Positions 8,853-16,775 of a stretch of DNA of 64,000 bases are shown in pieces. Each line of letters begins with the position of its first letter. Positions within the stretch are counted from its first letter, which is position 1. The position numbers were made by a program, and so were the translations under genes. Under the pieces are notes generated by a model, which was given only the letters and a program-made list of their open reading frames with translations, searched no databases and was not told the DNA's origin. Source of the DNA: Fenollaria massiliensis. GTDB taxonomy: Bacteria > Bacillota > Clostridia > Tissierellales > Peptoniphilaceae. The stretch lies in contig NZ_HG326227.1 in NCBI RefSeq assembly GCF_000312505.2, forward strand, positions 171,120 to 235,119, in the 5' to 3' direction.

Positions 8853-8858
8853 TATAAT
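8853..8858 (+). promoter_or_regulatory. Possible -10 element before fhs
   Basis: TATAAT in the 83-base gap between the permease and fhs; the -35 region is weak. The gap holds no recognisable folate or purine riboswitch. Confidence 0.4.
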
Positions 8859-8904
8859 ACTGTAGAGTATAAAATAAATTTACGATATTATAAAGGAGGT
8901 ACAA

Positions 8905-10575
8905 ATGAAAACAGACGTACAAATTGCTCAAGAAGCAAAAATGAAAGACATAACAGAAATCGCGGCACACTTAAATATTGATGATGAGGACCTAATACAA
9001 TATGGTCACTACAAAGCTAAGGTAGACCTAAGAGTTTTTGATAAACTAAAAGACAAAAAAGATGGTAAACTTATCTTAGTTACAGCTATCAACCCAACAC
9101 CAGCAGGTGAAGGAAAGACAACTGTTAACATCGGTTTATCTATGGCTTTAAACAAATTAGGTAAAAAAGCTATCTCAGCTCTAAGAGAACCATCATTAGG
9201 ACCATCATTTGGCGTTAAAGGCGGAGCAGCAGGCGGCGGCTATGCACAAGTAGTTCCTATGGCTGATATAAACCTACACTTCACAGGAGACTTCCACGCA
9301 ATAACATCAGCTAATAACTTAATCTCAGCTATGTTAGACAACCACATTCATCAAGGCAATGAACAAGGCATAGATATAAGAAGAGTTGTTTGGAAGAGAT
9401 GCGTTGACTTAAACGACAGAGCTTTAAGAAACGTTATAGTTGGTCTAGGTGGAAAACCTAATGGCTATCCAAGAGAAGACGGCTTTGACATAACAGTAGC
9501 TTCAGAAATCATGGCTATATTATGTCTATCAACTAGTCTTGAAAACTTCAAAGAAAGAGTATCAAGAGTAATTATTGCTTATAGACGTGACGGATCACCA
9601 GTTTATGTTAAAGACATCAAGGCACAAGGCGCAGTAACATTACTTATGAAAGACGCTATCATGCCAAACTTAGTACAAACACTTGAAAATACACCAGCAC
9701 TAATCCATGGTGGACCATTTGCTAATATCGCTCACGGTTGTAACTCAATTATGGCAACAAAACTTGGTATGAAGCTAGCTGATTACACAGTTACTGAAGC
9801 AGGTTTCGGCGCTGACCTTGGAGCAGAAAAGTTCTTAGACATCAAATGTAGATTTGGTGATTTAAAACCATCAGCAGCAGTTATAGTTGCTACAATAAGA
9901 GCTTTAAAACATCACGGTGGAGCTACAAAAGAAAATTATGATAAAGAAGATTTAGTGGCACTTGAAAAAGGCTTTGCAAATCTTGAAAAACACATAGAAA
10001 ATATTAAGAAATTCGGACTACCAGCTATAGTTTCTATAAACAGATTCCCAAGCGATACTGAAAATGAAATTAAGTTTATTGAAGACAGATTAGCTAAGAT
10101 GGGCGTTGAATGCTCACTTACAGAAGTATTCGCAAAAGGCGGAGACGGAGCATTAGATCTAGCTGAAAAAGTTATCAAAGTATGCGATGAAGGCAAAGCA
10201 AACTTCAAACCATTATACGATGTTAACCTTTCAATCAAAGAAAAACTTGAAATAATCGCTAAAGAAGTTTATGGAGCTGACGGAGTAGAATTTACTGTAC
10301 CAGCAATGAAGAACGTCAAGAACTTAGAAAAATTAGGCTTAGACAAGATGCCAATCTGCGTTGCTAAGACACAATATTCATTATCTGATAACCCAGACTT
10401 ACTTGCAAGACCTGAAGGCTTCCACATAGTAGTTAGAGAAGTAAAAGTATCAAATGGAGCTGGATTCTTGATAGCACTTACAGGCAGCATAATGACAATG
10501 CCAGGTCTACCAAAGGTACCAGCAGCAGACAACATTGACATATTACCATCAGGAGAAATAGTAGGATTATTCTAA
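8905..10575 (+). CDS. fhs: Formate--tetrahydrofolate ligase
   Basis: A 556-residue 10-formyl-THF synthetase that joins formate to tetrahydrofolate with ATP. It shows TPAGEGKTT (P-loop) near residue 67, [20 protein letters not shown] near 95, [14 protein letters not shown] near 270 and [12 protein letters not shown] close to the end, all typical, and its length matches the family. The perfect site AAAGGAGGT precedes the ATG. Its product feeds PurN and PurH, encoded just upstream, as well as serine/glycine one-carbon metabolism, so its position here makes metabolic sense. Confidence 0.96.
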   Translation: MKTDVQIAQEAKMKDITEIAAHLNIDDEDLIQYGHYKAKVDLRVFDKLKDKKDGKLILVTAINPTPAGEGKTTVNIGLSMALNKLGKKAISALREPSLGPSFGVKGGAAGGGYAQVVPMADINLHFTGDFHAITSANNLISAMLDNHIHQGNEQGIDIRRVVWKRCVDLNDRALRNVIVGLGGKPNGYPREDGFDITVASEIMAILCLSTSLENFKERVSRVIIAYRRDGSPVYVKDIKAQGAVTLLMKDAIMPNLVQTLENTPALIHGGPFANIAHGCNSIMATKLGMKLADYTVTEAGFGADLGAEKFLDIKCRFGDLKPSAAVIVATIRALKHHGGATKENYDKEDLVALEKGFANLEKHIENIKKFGLPAIVSINRFPSDTENEIKFIEDRLAKMGVECSLTEVFAKGGDGALDLAEKVIKVCDEGKANFKPLYDVNLSIKEKLEIIAKEVYGADGVEFTVPAMKNVKNLEKLGLDKMPICVAKTQYSLSDNPDLLARPEGFHIVVREVKVSNGAGFLIALTGSIMTMPGLPKVPAADNIDILPSGEIVGLF

Positions 10576-10600
10576 ATAATAATATAGAGGGGGAAAAGAA

Positions 10601-10900
10601 ATGGCTTACAGTTCAAAATTAAAAAGCGAACAAACAGACGGCTTCTTCGAAGCAATCTTATCGCTAGAAACAATGGAAGAATGCTACAGATTCTTTGAAG
10701 ACATCTGCACAATCAAAGAAATTCAAGCAATAGCTCAAAGACTTGAAGTAGCAAAACAACTTAAAGAAAACAAAACTTACAACGAAATCGAAGTGGCAAC
10801 AGGCGCTTCAACAGCTACAATCTCTAGAATCAACAGATCACTTAACTACGGTGCTGACGGTTACAAGTTAATATTCAAAAAATTAGGCTTAGAAGACTAA
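10601..10900 (+). CDS. YerC/YecD family TrpR-related DNA-binding protein
   Basis: A 99-residue protein of the TrpR-like YerC/YecD group. The first half is helical (FFEAILSLETMEECYRFFEDICT). The second half holds a helix-turn-helix: TYNEIEVATGASTATISRINRSL, in which ATGASTATISR is the typical recognition segment. It probably acts as a DNA-binding regulator; its targets and any ligand are unknown. It follows fhs by 25 bases with a GAGGGGG ribosome site, and is followed by a terminator, so it closes this + strand block. In Bacillus the homolog yerC lies near purine genes, which fits the setting. Confidence 0.85.
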   Translation: MAYSSKLKSEQTDGFFEAILSLETMEECYRFFEDICTIKEIQAIAQRLEVAKQLKENKTYNEIEVATGASTATISRINRSLNYGADGYKLIFKKLGLED

Positions 10901-10908
10901 TATAAATG

Positions 10909-10937
10909 AGGCTCCTTGATGGAGCCTTATTTATTTT
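10909..10937 (+). terminator. Terminator after the YerC gene
   Basis: AGGCTCC (10909-10915) pairs with GGAGCCT (10921-10927) around TTGAT, followed by a T-rich stretch broken by an A. Confidence 0.75.
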
Positions 10938-10945
10938 CTATATTT

Positions 10946-10979
10946 AAAAAGCAAGTAGCGTTAAACTACTTGCTTTTTT
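10946..10979. terminator. Bidirectional terminator between the YerC gene and tRNA-Leu
   Basis: AAAAAGCAAGTAG (10946-10958) is a perfect complement of CTACTTGCTTTTT (10967-10979). The A-run on one flank and T-run on the other let it work on both strands. It lies just past the 3' end of the minus-strand tRNA-Leu. Confidence 0.85.
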
Positions 10980-10987
10980 AATGCTTA

Positions 10988-11074
10988 TGGTGCCGAAGGC
11001 GGGGGTCGAACCCGCACGGTATTGCTACCGCAGGATTTTGAGTCCTGTACGTCTGCCAATTCCATCACTTCGGC
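10988..11074 (-). tRNA. tRNA-Leu (CAA)
   Basis: An 87-nt minus-strand tRNA with a long variable arm, as expected for leucine. The acceptor stem is GCCGAAG/CTTCGGC, the anticodon loop CTCAAAA gives anticodon CAA, the T-arm has GGTTCGACCC and the CCA end is encoded. It stands alone between convergent units. Confidence 0.95.
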
Positions 11075-11084
11075 TTACCAGTAT

Positions 11085-11113
11085 ATATTAACATACTTTA
11101 GGATAAAAATCAA
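11085..11113 (-). promoter_or_regulatory. Promoter of tRNA-Leu
   Basis: On the minus strand, TTGATT (11113-11108) and TAATAT (11090-11085) are spaced by 17 bases. Transcription would start a few bases before the mature 5' end at 11074. Confidence 0.65.
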
Positions 11114-11159
11114 GAAAAATTTTATATAAGATGTAATTAAGTTAAATGAAAATATTTAT

Positions 11160-11186
11160 AAAAAGAGCTCTCGTTATTGAGAGCTC
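11160..11186 (-). terminator. Terminator of the serine dehydratase operon
   Basis: GAGCTCTC (11165-11172) and GAGAGCTC (11179-11186) form a perfect 8-bp stem. On the minus strand it is followed by a run of T, ending the sdaAB-sdaAA transcript. Confidence 0.85.
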
Positions 11187-11211
11187 ATCTTGTATCTAAA
11201 AAATATTTTAA

Positions 11212-12084
11212 TTATTTATCTAAAAATTCTTCATATAATCTTTGTGCTGTTTCTGTACCAGCTATACCGCCGATGGCTGTTTCTTTTAGTGCAACTGGTA
11301 GTTCTTTACCAACATTACCCATAGCGCCAACTGTTTCATCAAAAGGTATTAGTGCTTCAACGCCTGCTAGTGCAAGGTCTGCTGATATGATTGCGTTTAC
11401 TACGCCTGATGCATTTCTTAAATTACATGGATACTCAACAAGACCACAAACTGGGTCACATATAAGTCCCATGATGTTTTTAAGTGCAAAACTTGCTGAT
11501 GTAAATATTTGTTCTATGCTTCCGCCTTTTAGTTCAACTATAGCAGCGGCAGCCATTGCAGCGGCAGCGCCGCATTCTGCTTGGCATCCGCCTTCAGCAC
11601 CTGATATAGTTGCATTAACTGCGATTATTTCACCAACTGCTGAAGCTGTTAATAGGGCATTAAATATTTCATCATCTGTGTGATTAAATTCTTCTTGCAT
11701 AGTAACTAGTGTTGCTGGCAAAATTCCTGATGCACCTGCTGTAGGAGCGGCAACTATTCTACCCATGGATGCGTTTATTTCTGATGTAGATAAGGCTCTT
11801 GCCATAGCCTTATTGATTAACGAGCCAGATACTGAATTGCCGCTTTCGGCATATTCATTAACTTTAAAAGCGTTTTTTCCAGTCATTCCGCTCATTGACA
11901 TGATTGGTGTTTCAAGACCAGCTGTAGCTGATTTTTTCATAATTTCATAAGTTTTTCTTAAGTACTCATAAACATCTTCTTTACTTAGCTCTTCAGCTTC
12001 CATCTCTTCTTGTAATTGTAATTCATATATTTTTTTGTTTTGTTCTTTGCATGCGTCCATCATGCTTGAAGCGCTTGTATACAT
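11212..12084 (-). CDS. sdaAA: L-serine dehydratase, iron-sulfur-dependent, alpha subunit
   Basis: The alpha chain (290 residues) of the two-subunit [4Fe-4S] L-serine ammonia-lyase, which turns serine into pyruvate and ammonia. Cysteines suited to ligating the cluster are in GGCQAECG near residue 170 and CDPVCGLVEYPC near 215. PTAGASGILP near 115 and the final GIAGTE are other conserved segments. The gene begins one base after sdaAB stops, so the subunits are made together. Pyruvate from this enzyme is also the product or substrate of PpdK, encoded in this window. Confidence 0.94.
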   Translation of the reverse strand: MYTSASSMMDACKEQNKKIYELQLQEEMEAEELSKEDVYEYLRKTYEIMKKSATAGLETPIMSMSGMTGKNAFKVNEYAESGNSVSGSLINKAMARALSTSEINASMGRIVAAPTAGASGILPATLVTMQEEFNHTDDEIFNALLTASAVGEIIAVNATISGAEGGCQAECGAAAAMAAAAIVELKGGSIEQIFTSASFALKNIMGLICDPVCGLVEYPCNLRNASGVVNAIISADLALAGVEALIPFDETVGAMGNVGKELPVALKETAIGGIAGTETAQRLYEEFLDK

Positions 12085-12085
12085 A

Positions 12086-12760
12086 TTAATTATCCTCCTT
12101 AACAGGGTTTAAATACTTAACGAATAAGAAATCATCGATTCTACTAATATCATTTATAGTTGCTTCATCAAAGTCAGAGTCAAGTTCGCATATAAGTGTA
12201 GCGACTTTACCAGTTCTGTCTACATGTAAATCGGCAATGTTCATGCCTGATATTGCAAATGTAGCTGTGATTCTTGATATAATACCTTTTTTGTCAATGT
12301 ACTTAGCAACTAGAGTAGGTTTTTCTCCTGAGAATTCAACGTCAGCGCCATTGATATCTTTTATAAGTATGCTTCCACCGCCGATTGAGCTGCCTTGAAC
12401 GTAGAAGTCATCGTGGTCATCGTAATGAAAGACCATCTTAACTGTGTTTGGATGAACATAACCAAGGTCTGACTTGATAAATTCATACTCAAGACCTCTT
12501 TCTTCTGCTATGTCGAATGAGTGTTTAATTTCTTCACTATCTGGATAGAAATCCATAACCCCTGCAAGTAAGGCTTTATCAGTACCGTGTCCTTTATATG
12601 TTTCTCTAAATGAGCCATGTAAGTAGAAAGAGACTTTTTTAAATCCCTTTGGTGCTAGTTTCATTGCAATCCTTCCTAATCTTGCTGCTCCAGCTGTGTG
12701 TGAGCTTGAAGGACCTATCATAATTGGTCCTAAAATAGATTTTAAATTATAATTTTCCAT
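12086..12760 (-). CDS. sdaAB: L-serine dehydratase, iron-sulfur-dependent, beta subunit
   Basis: The beta chain (224 residues). Residues 1-140 form the serine dehydratase beta domain with the hallmark GPSSSHTAGAARLG at residues ~17-30, which binds the substrate carboxylate. Residues ~150-220 are an ACT domain (TLVAKYIDKKGIISRITATF and MNIADLHVDRTGK), a usual amino acid sensing module in this family. The 5' end overlaps the upstream amidohydrolase-like gene by 14 bases, so translation of the two is probably coupled. The ribosome site AGAGGAGAA lies within that upstream gene. Confidence 0.94.
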   Translation of the reverse strand: MENYNLKSILGPIMIGPSSSHTAGAARLGRIAMKLAPKGFKKVSFYLHGSFRETYKGHGTDKALLAGVMDFYPDSEEIKHSFDIAEERGLEYEFIKSDLGYVHPNTVKMVFHYDDHDDFYVQGSSIGGGSILIKDINGADVEFSGEKPTLVAKYIDKKGIISRITATFAISGMNIADLHVDRTGKVATLICELDSDFDEATINDISRIDDFLFVKYLNPVKEDN

Positions 12761-14708
12761 TTCTTCTCCTCTTTTTCTTCTTTAATGTATTTAATACGAA
12801 GGCTACAATTAACGCTGAGAATATGTATGACATAATTATGTAGCTTGCTTTAATTATTAGCGGTGTACTTTCTTTTTTCTCAACTGAATCTGTTGTGTCT
12901 AGCATTTTTGAGTTATTGCTAGCTTTAATGCTTATGTGATCTTCATTTACATCACATTTAAAATAGTTTTGAAATAATTTCATTATATCTTCTAAAGGAA
13001 TTATAAGTGTATTATTATAAGTTATTGCTTCCTTTGTTAAGTGAACTTTTTCAGCTCCTAAGCTAGCCTCGTTTGTGCCTAGCTCAAGATTAATTAAATT
13101 ACCAATAGTATATTTACCATTAGCCTCGTTTTTATAAACAAGATTTAGTGGTTTTATTATTTCTTCTAAACTTACATATTTAATTCCATCGATTATATAT
13201 GCATTTTCAAGAGCGGCGCTCTTTGTGACATCGGTTTCATAACTTATATCAAATTTTTTAATATCGTCTGTTTTTTCTAAATTATTTATAATAAAAGATT
13301 TAGCTCCATTTTGATTGTTCTGTCCGTGATTAAAAGTTACTATGCCATTATGAACAAGATATTTTACGCCAAGACTTGGCTTAACGCTGTTAATATTTGA
13401 ATTGATACTGATTTTTTTTGCATCGATTGTTAAGAATGAGGCGCTTTGACCCACTTCAATCGTTGATGCACTCATGTATTTATCCAAATTAAGTACTTTG
13501 TATGGCATGTAGCTTAATTTATTCGCTATCTCAATACTGTCTATGTCTAAATCTCTTGCTAGTCTAATATACTCTAGAAATGAGTTAACATTGACAGGGT
13601 AGAGTTTAGTCGATGTATTTGCAAGATTTGGGTTACTTGCAATAAGCGAATATTTTGATTTAATCATTGTAGATATATCTAAGTCATTAAGAGCATCATG
13701 AACAATGACATCTTCTTTAGTATTTAATATGTCTTTGTACTGATGAATTTGGTAGAACATATTTGAGCTTGCAAGTTGAAGCTTTGATGTATTGTTATTA
13801 TATTTTTTAACCACATCGATGTTGTCTTTATAATTTGTTAAAACAATGTATTTGAACGGATTAAATGTGTAATAAAGATTTTCATGTTCTTCGTTATGTT
13901 TATTTATCAAGTTATTAATAGCAGAAATTTTATCTGGACCAGCAAATTCATTCATATCGCACAAGATAAAATGATTCTTGCTATCTTTGATAATATCCAT
14001 AATTTGATTTACAGTTTGTATGATGTTTTCGTGTTTGATTTTGCTAAGCTTAATATAATATACAAAGTCATCATCATTAACAGATTTCATCGTATTTATT
14101 AAAAGATTAAGATCATTCGCTTCCTCTATAGATATTTTAACTCCAGCAGATTTTGCTTCTTTTTCCTTTAATATGGCTTCAACGATTTGTTTGATTGCTT
14201 TATCGTCATATTTGTTTTCATTTTCTTCAAGTATAGCTTTTTTAATACTTTCTGAATCTGTTATTGATAGATAATCGTTAGTTGTTAAGATGCCTTCAAC
14301 GCTCTTTGACCAAGCGTCGATATCAGCTGTGTTAGTTCTAACGCTTTTACCTATACCGTCAGCAGATTTCATAAGGTCAATATCACGCGATGCGTTAGTG
14401 CTATCCATATCGATAAACTCTCTTAGAAGCATTGCGCCTTCACCATCTATCACTCTGTTGGCTTTAACTTCGCCCTTAGTAATCTGTTTAATTTTTCCTC
14501 CGCTGATGGCAATATTATATTTATATAAAATTTCATTTCTAGCTGGATTAACTATATTAACATTTTTTATTGCCAGATCATAATTAAATACAAAGCTCGC
14601 CGTTTTATTAGGATCTTCACTTTCTTTAGTCGTTTCGCTCGCATAAACATTAAGGCTTGTAATGATTAAAGTTAAAAGCAATAAAAAAGAGAATAATTTT
14701 TTTGACAA
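12747..14708 (-). CDS. Membrane-anchored amidohydrolase-like protein, predicted inactive
   Basis: About 653 residues. An N-terminal signal peptide (KKLFSFLLLLTLIITSLNVYA) is followed by a region with the layout of a D-aminoacylase/amidohydrolase: the first beta-sandwich half (YDLAIKNVNIVNPAR, then ISGGKIKQITKG and RVIDGEGAML), a long altered centre, and the second half (MPYKVLNLDK, IEVGQSASFLTID, VKYLVHNGIVTF). The metal-binding HxH that normally follows GxxD is replaced by EFIDMDSTNA, and no other metal-ligand set is evident, so catalysis is unlikely. Residues ~500-610 resemble the copper amine oxidase N-like domain. A single membrane span near 625-645 (IIMSYIFSALIVAFVLNTL) and a basic tail KKKKRRR follow. 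The TTG at 14708 fits the GAGGTGA ribosome site better than the GTG at 14717, which lies inside that site. First gene of the sdaAB operon. Confidence 0.75.
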   Translation of the reverse strand: MSKKLFSFLLLLTLIITSLNVYASETTKESEDPNKTASFVFNYDLAIKNVNIVNPARNEILYKYNIAISGGKIKQITKGEVKANRVIDGEGAMLLREFIDMDSTNASRDIDLMKSADGIGKSVRTNTADIDAWSKSVEGILTTNDYLSITDSESIKKAILEENENKYDDKAIKQIVEAILKEKEAKSAGVKISIEEANDLNLLINTMKSVNDDDFVYYIKLSKIKHENIIQTVNQIMDIIKDSKNHFILCDMNEFAGPDKISAINNLINKHNEEHENLYYTFNPFKYIVLTNYKDNIDVVKKYNNNTSKLQLASSNMFYQIHQYKDILNTKEDVIVHDALNDLDISTMIKSKYSLIASNPNLANTSTKLYPVNVNSFLEYIRLARDLDIDSIEIANKLSYMPYKVLNLDKYMSASTIEVGQSASFLTIDAKKISINSNINSVKPSLGVKYLVHNGIVTFNHGQNNQNGAKSFIINNLEKTDDIKKFDISYETDVTKSAALENAYIIDGIKYVSLEEIIKPLNLVYKNEANGKYTIGNLINLELGTNEASLGAEKVHLTKEAITYNNTLIIPLEDIMKLFQNYFKCDVNEDHISIKASNNSKMLDTTDSVEKKESTPLIIKASYIIMSYIFSALIVAFVLNTLKKKKRRRNGKL

Positions 14709-14726
14709 ATTAATCACCTCTGCTAT

Positions 14727-14732
14727 ATTATA
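14727..14732 (-). promoter_or_regulatory. -10 element of the sdaA operon
   Basis: The minus strand reads TATAAT at 14732-14727, 19 bases before the TTG start. A weak TTTATT lies 17 bases upstream. It faces away from the + strand promoter at 14798. Confidence 0.55.
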
Positions 14733-14797
14733 TACTAAATAATAGTATAAATAAAGCTTTTTTTACAATTTATGAAGAAATATTTATGAATTTGTTG

Positions 14798-14803
14798 TAT
14801 AAT
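14798..14803 (+). promoter_or_regulatory. -10 element of the PfkB-like/YhaO/YhaN operon
   Basis: TATAAT (14798-14803) lies 25 bases before the chosen start at 14828. A longer open frame from 14786 would begin upstream of this promoter, so it is not the true start. No good -35 box is seen. Confidence 0.5.
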
Positions 14804-14827
14804 ATATATAGAAGAGGAGGCAGAAAG

Positions 14828-15748
14828 ATGATTTTATTATTAAATACTGACTTAATTAGATATAAAGCTTTGGGTTTAGATAAGCTTTATCTTGCATCTA
14901 AAAACTCAGCGGATATACTTAATGATTCGTTCTATGGTTCAAACTATCTTGCTAGTGAAATTTTTCACAGATTGAAAGAAGATTACAGAGTGATTTCATT
15001 TGCAGGCGGTTATGCTTCGATGAAGTATAGAAATTATTTAGAAAGCTATCTTTTGGATTATTATCTTATTAATATAAAGGATGAGGCAAGAACAGTTATC
15101 GATATAAAAGAAAATACTAGAACCACTAGACTTATTGAAAATGCTCCTCGAATTACAAGAGATGATGAACTTAATTTTATTGATAAATTTGATGATGTTC
15201 TTTATGACACAAGAGTTACAGTACTTATGGAAGATTTTGATAATAATATTAGCCCTGATTTTTATCAAGGGCTTATAGATGTTTCCAATAGATACATGAA
15301 AAAACTTTTTGCTTCAGCGTCAAAGAGTACGATGAAATTATGTATTGACTCAAACGTCTTTGCCATGTCCATGGATTATAAAGATTTAAGCGATATACTT
15401 AATCTAAGATTGAATTCACTTGACGATATTGTTAGTGTAGTTAAATTTATGGCGATAGACAAGGACAGAATCATTCTTATTAAATTCAATGACAATTTAA
15501 TCATATTTACTAAGGATTGCTACTACTTATATGATTATGAGAAGAAGCCATTTATACACATAGACAAGAATATGGCTCTACTAGGACTCGCTATTGCTTT
15601 TGAAAGAAAATATGATTTAGATACCTCACTTAAAATAGCAAGCAGCTTTTCGATTTTTAATAAAAAAGATAGTGCTGATTTTGATTTTTCTATCATTAAA
15701 AAAATTATGTCTGAAACTGATTTAATTAGGTACAGCTATGTTTATTAA
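14828..15748 (+). CDS. Degenerate PfkB/ribokinase-fold protein
   Basis: A 306-residue protein. The order of segments resembles 1-phosphofructokinase-type PfkB proteins: an opening strand (MILLLNTDLIRY), VISFAGGYASMKYRNYLES near 60, a TRTTRLIENAPRITRDDEL stretch near 100, VTVLMEDFDNNISPDFYQGL near 130 and a terminal helix pair. The key motifs are not conserved. The N-terminal substrate Asp and the GGKG loop are replaced (FYGSNYLA), and the C-terminal GAGDS with its catalytic Asp reads as DKNMALLG. It is therefore probably not an active kinase. The family call is from recalled patterns, moderate confidence. The start follows GAGGAGG. It overlaps the nuclease gene by 11 bases. Confidence 0.6.
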   Translation: MILLLNTDLIRYKALGLDKLYLASKNSADILNDSFYGSNYLASEIFHRLKEDYRVISFAGGYASMKYRNYLESYLLDYYLINIKDEARTVIDIKENTRTTRLIENAPRITRDDELNFIDKFDDVLYDTRVTVLMEDFDNNISPDFYQGLIDVSNRYMKKLFASASKSTMKLCIDSNVFAMSMDYKDLSDILNLRLNSLDDIVSVVKFMAIDKDRIILIKFNDNLIIFTKDCYYLYDYEKKPFIHIDKNMALLGLAIAFERKYDLDTSLKIASSFSIFNKKDSADFDFSIIKKIMSETDLIRYSYVY

Positions 15749-16775
15749 TAAATTTATTCACGCAGCAGATTTGCATCTTGGCTTCAAATATAAAAATAAA
15801 ACGCTTGGATCAAGGTCTGACGAGAGAAAAAATGAGCTTTTCATAACATTTGAAAGGCTTATTAATTATGCGAATGAGAATAAAATCGATTTAATAATTA
15901 TTAGCGGAGATTTTTTTGAAAGAGATGCTCTTACATATACCGAGACAAAGCACTTGATGAGCATCATTGATACTTACTACGGAAATATAGTATTATCATG
16001 CGGCAATCATGATTTTTATAGCGATGATTATTTATTCAATAATTTTACTAAGAATCTTCATGTTTTTAAAACAAACAGCTTTGAGCGTATGGATATAGCT
16101 GACAACGTTGCTATATATGGTGCGTCTTGGCTAAATGAGCATGATAATGGATTTGATACTAATAAAATAAATCTTGATAAAGATAAATTTAATATAGCTA
16201 GCCTTCATGGCGACCTTAGTGATGGCAAGTACAAGATAGATATAGAGCCTCTTTTAGCATCAGGTTTTGATTACATCGCCTTGGGTCACATACATAAAAA
16301 AGGACAAGTGGCAGATAAGACTTATTATGCTGGATCACTTGAGCCTCTTGACTTTGGTGAGCTTGGGGAACATGGTTTTTATGAGGTTGACACACTTAGT
16401 GGAGACGCAAAATTTGTGCCCTTTGCACTAAGAGAATTTATTATAAAAGAAATAATTATTAAAGAAGACGATGAATTTCTTGATATAATCACAAAATTTG
16501 ATGAGCTTATAGATAAGGATAAGAATTTCTATAGAATTATATTAAAGGGAAGCATAAGTACTGATTTAAATATAAATAAAATTATAAGCCTAGTTAAGGA
16601 TAAATTTTATTATCTAGAAACTATCAATAATCTATCAGAAAGAGTTAGCGTTTCTAATGAAATTTATCAAAAAATACTTGAAAAGGCAAAAAATTATCCA
16701 GATGAAATTAGGCAAGATGCGATAAACATCGCGCTTAAGGCAATGCAAAGTACGGAGCACTACTATGAAGATTAA
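15738..16775 (+). CDS. DNA repair exonuclease, Mre11/SbcD family (YhaO-like)
   Basis: A 345-residue calcineurin-fold nuclease. Metal-binding motifs stand in order: HAADLHLG at residues 8-15, IISGDFFE near 55, CGNHDFY near 91, a LHGDLSD segment near 155 and ALGHIHKKG near 182. This is the Mre11/SbcD set, and the short length plus the pairing with a YhaN-type ATPase suggest YhaO. The pair presumably forms an ATP-dependent complex acting on DNA ends. It overlaps both neighbours by about 11 bases, so three genes are translated as one unit. Confidence 0.85.
   Translation: MFINKFIHAADLHLGFKYKNKTLGSRSDERKNELFITFERLINYANENKIDLIIISGDFFERDALTYTETKHLMSIIDTYYGNIVLSCGNHDFYSDDYLFNNFTKNLHVFKTNSFERMDIADNVAIYGASWLNEHDNGFDTNKINLDKDKFNIASLHGDLSDGKYKIDIEPLLASGFDYIALGHIHKKGQVADKTYYAGSLEPLDFGELGEHGFYEVDTLSGDAKFVPFALREFIIKEIIIKEDDEFLDIITKFDELIDKDKNFYRIILKGSISTDLNINKIISLVKDKFYYLETINNLSERVSVSNEIYQKILEKAKNYPDEIRQDAINIALKAMQSTEHYYED

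Noticed and set aside
8822..8904. A riboswitch (THF or purine) before fhs
   Set aside because: The gap is only 83 bases, lacks the conserved aptamer cores I know, and shows no terminator or sequestering hairpin.
11177..11683. Plus-strand frame opposite sdaAA
   Set aside because: It mirrors the conserved alanine-rich sdaAA coding sequence and starts inside that operon's terminator.
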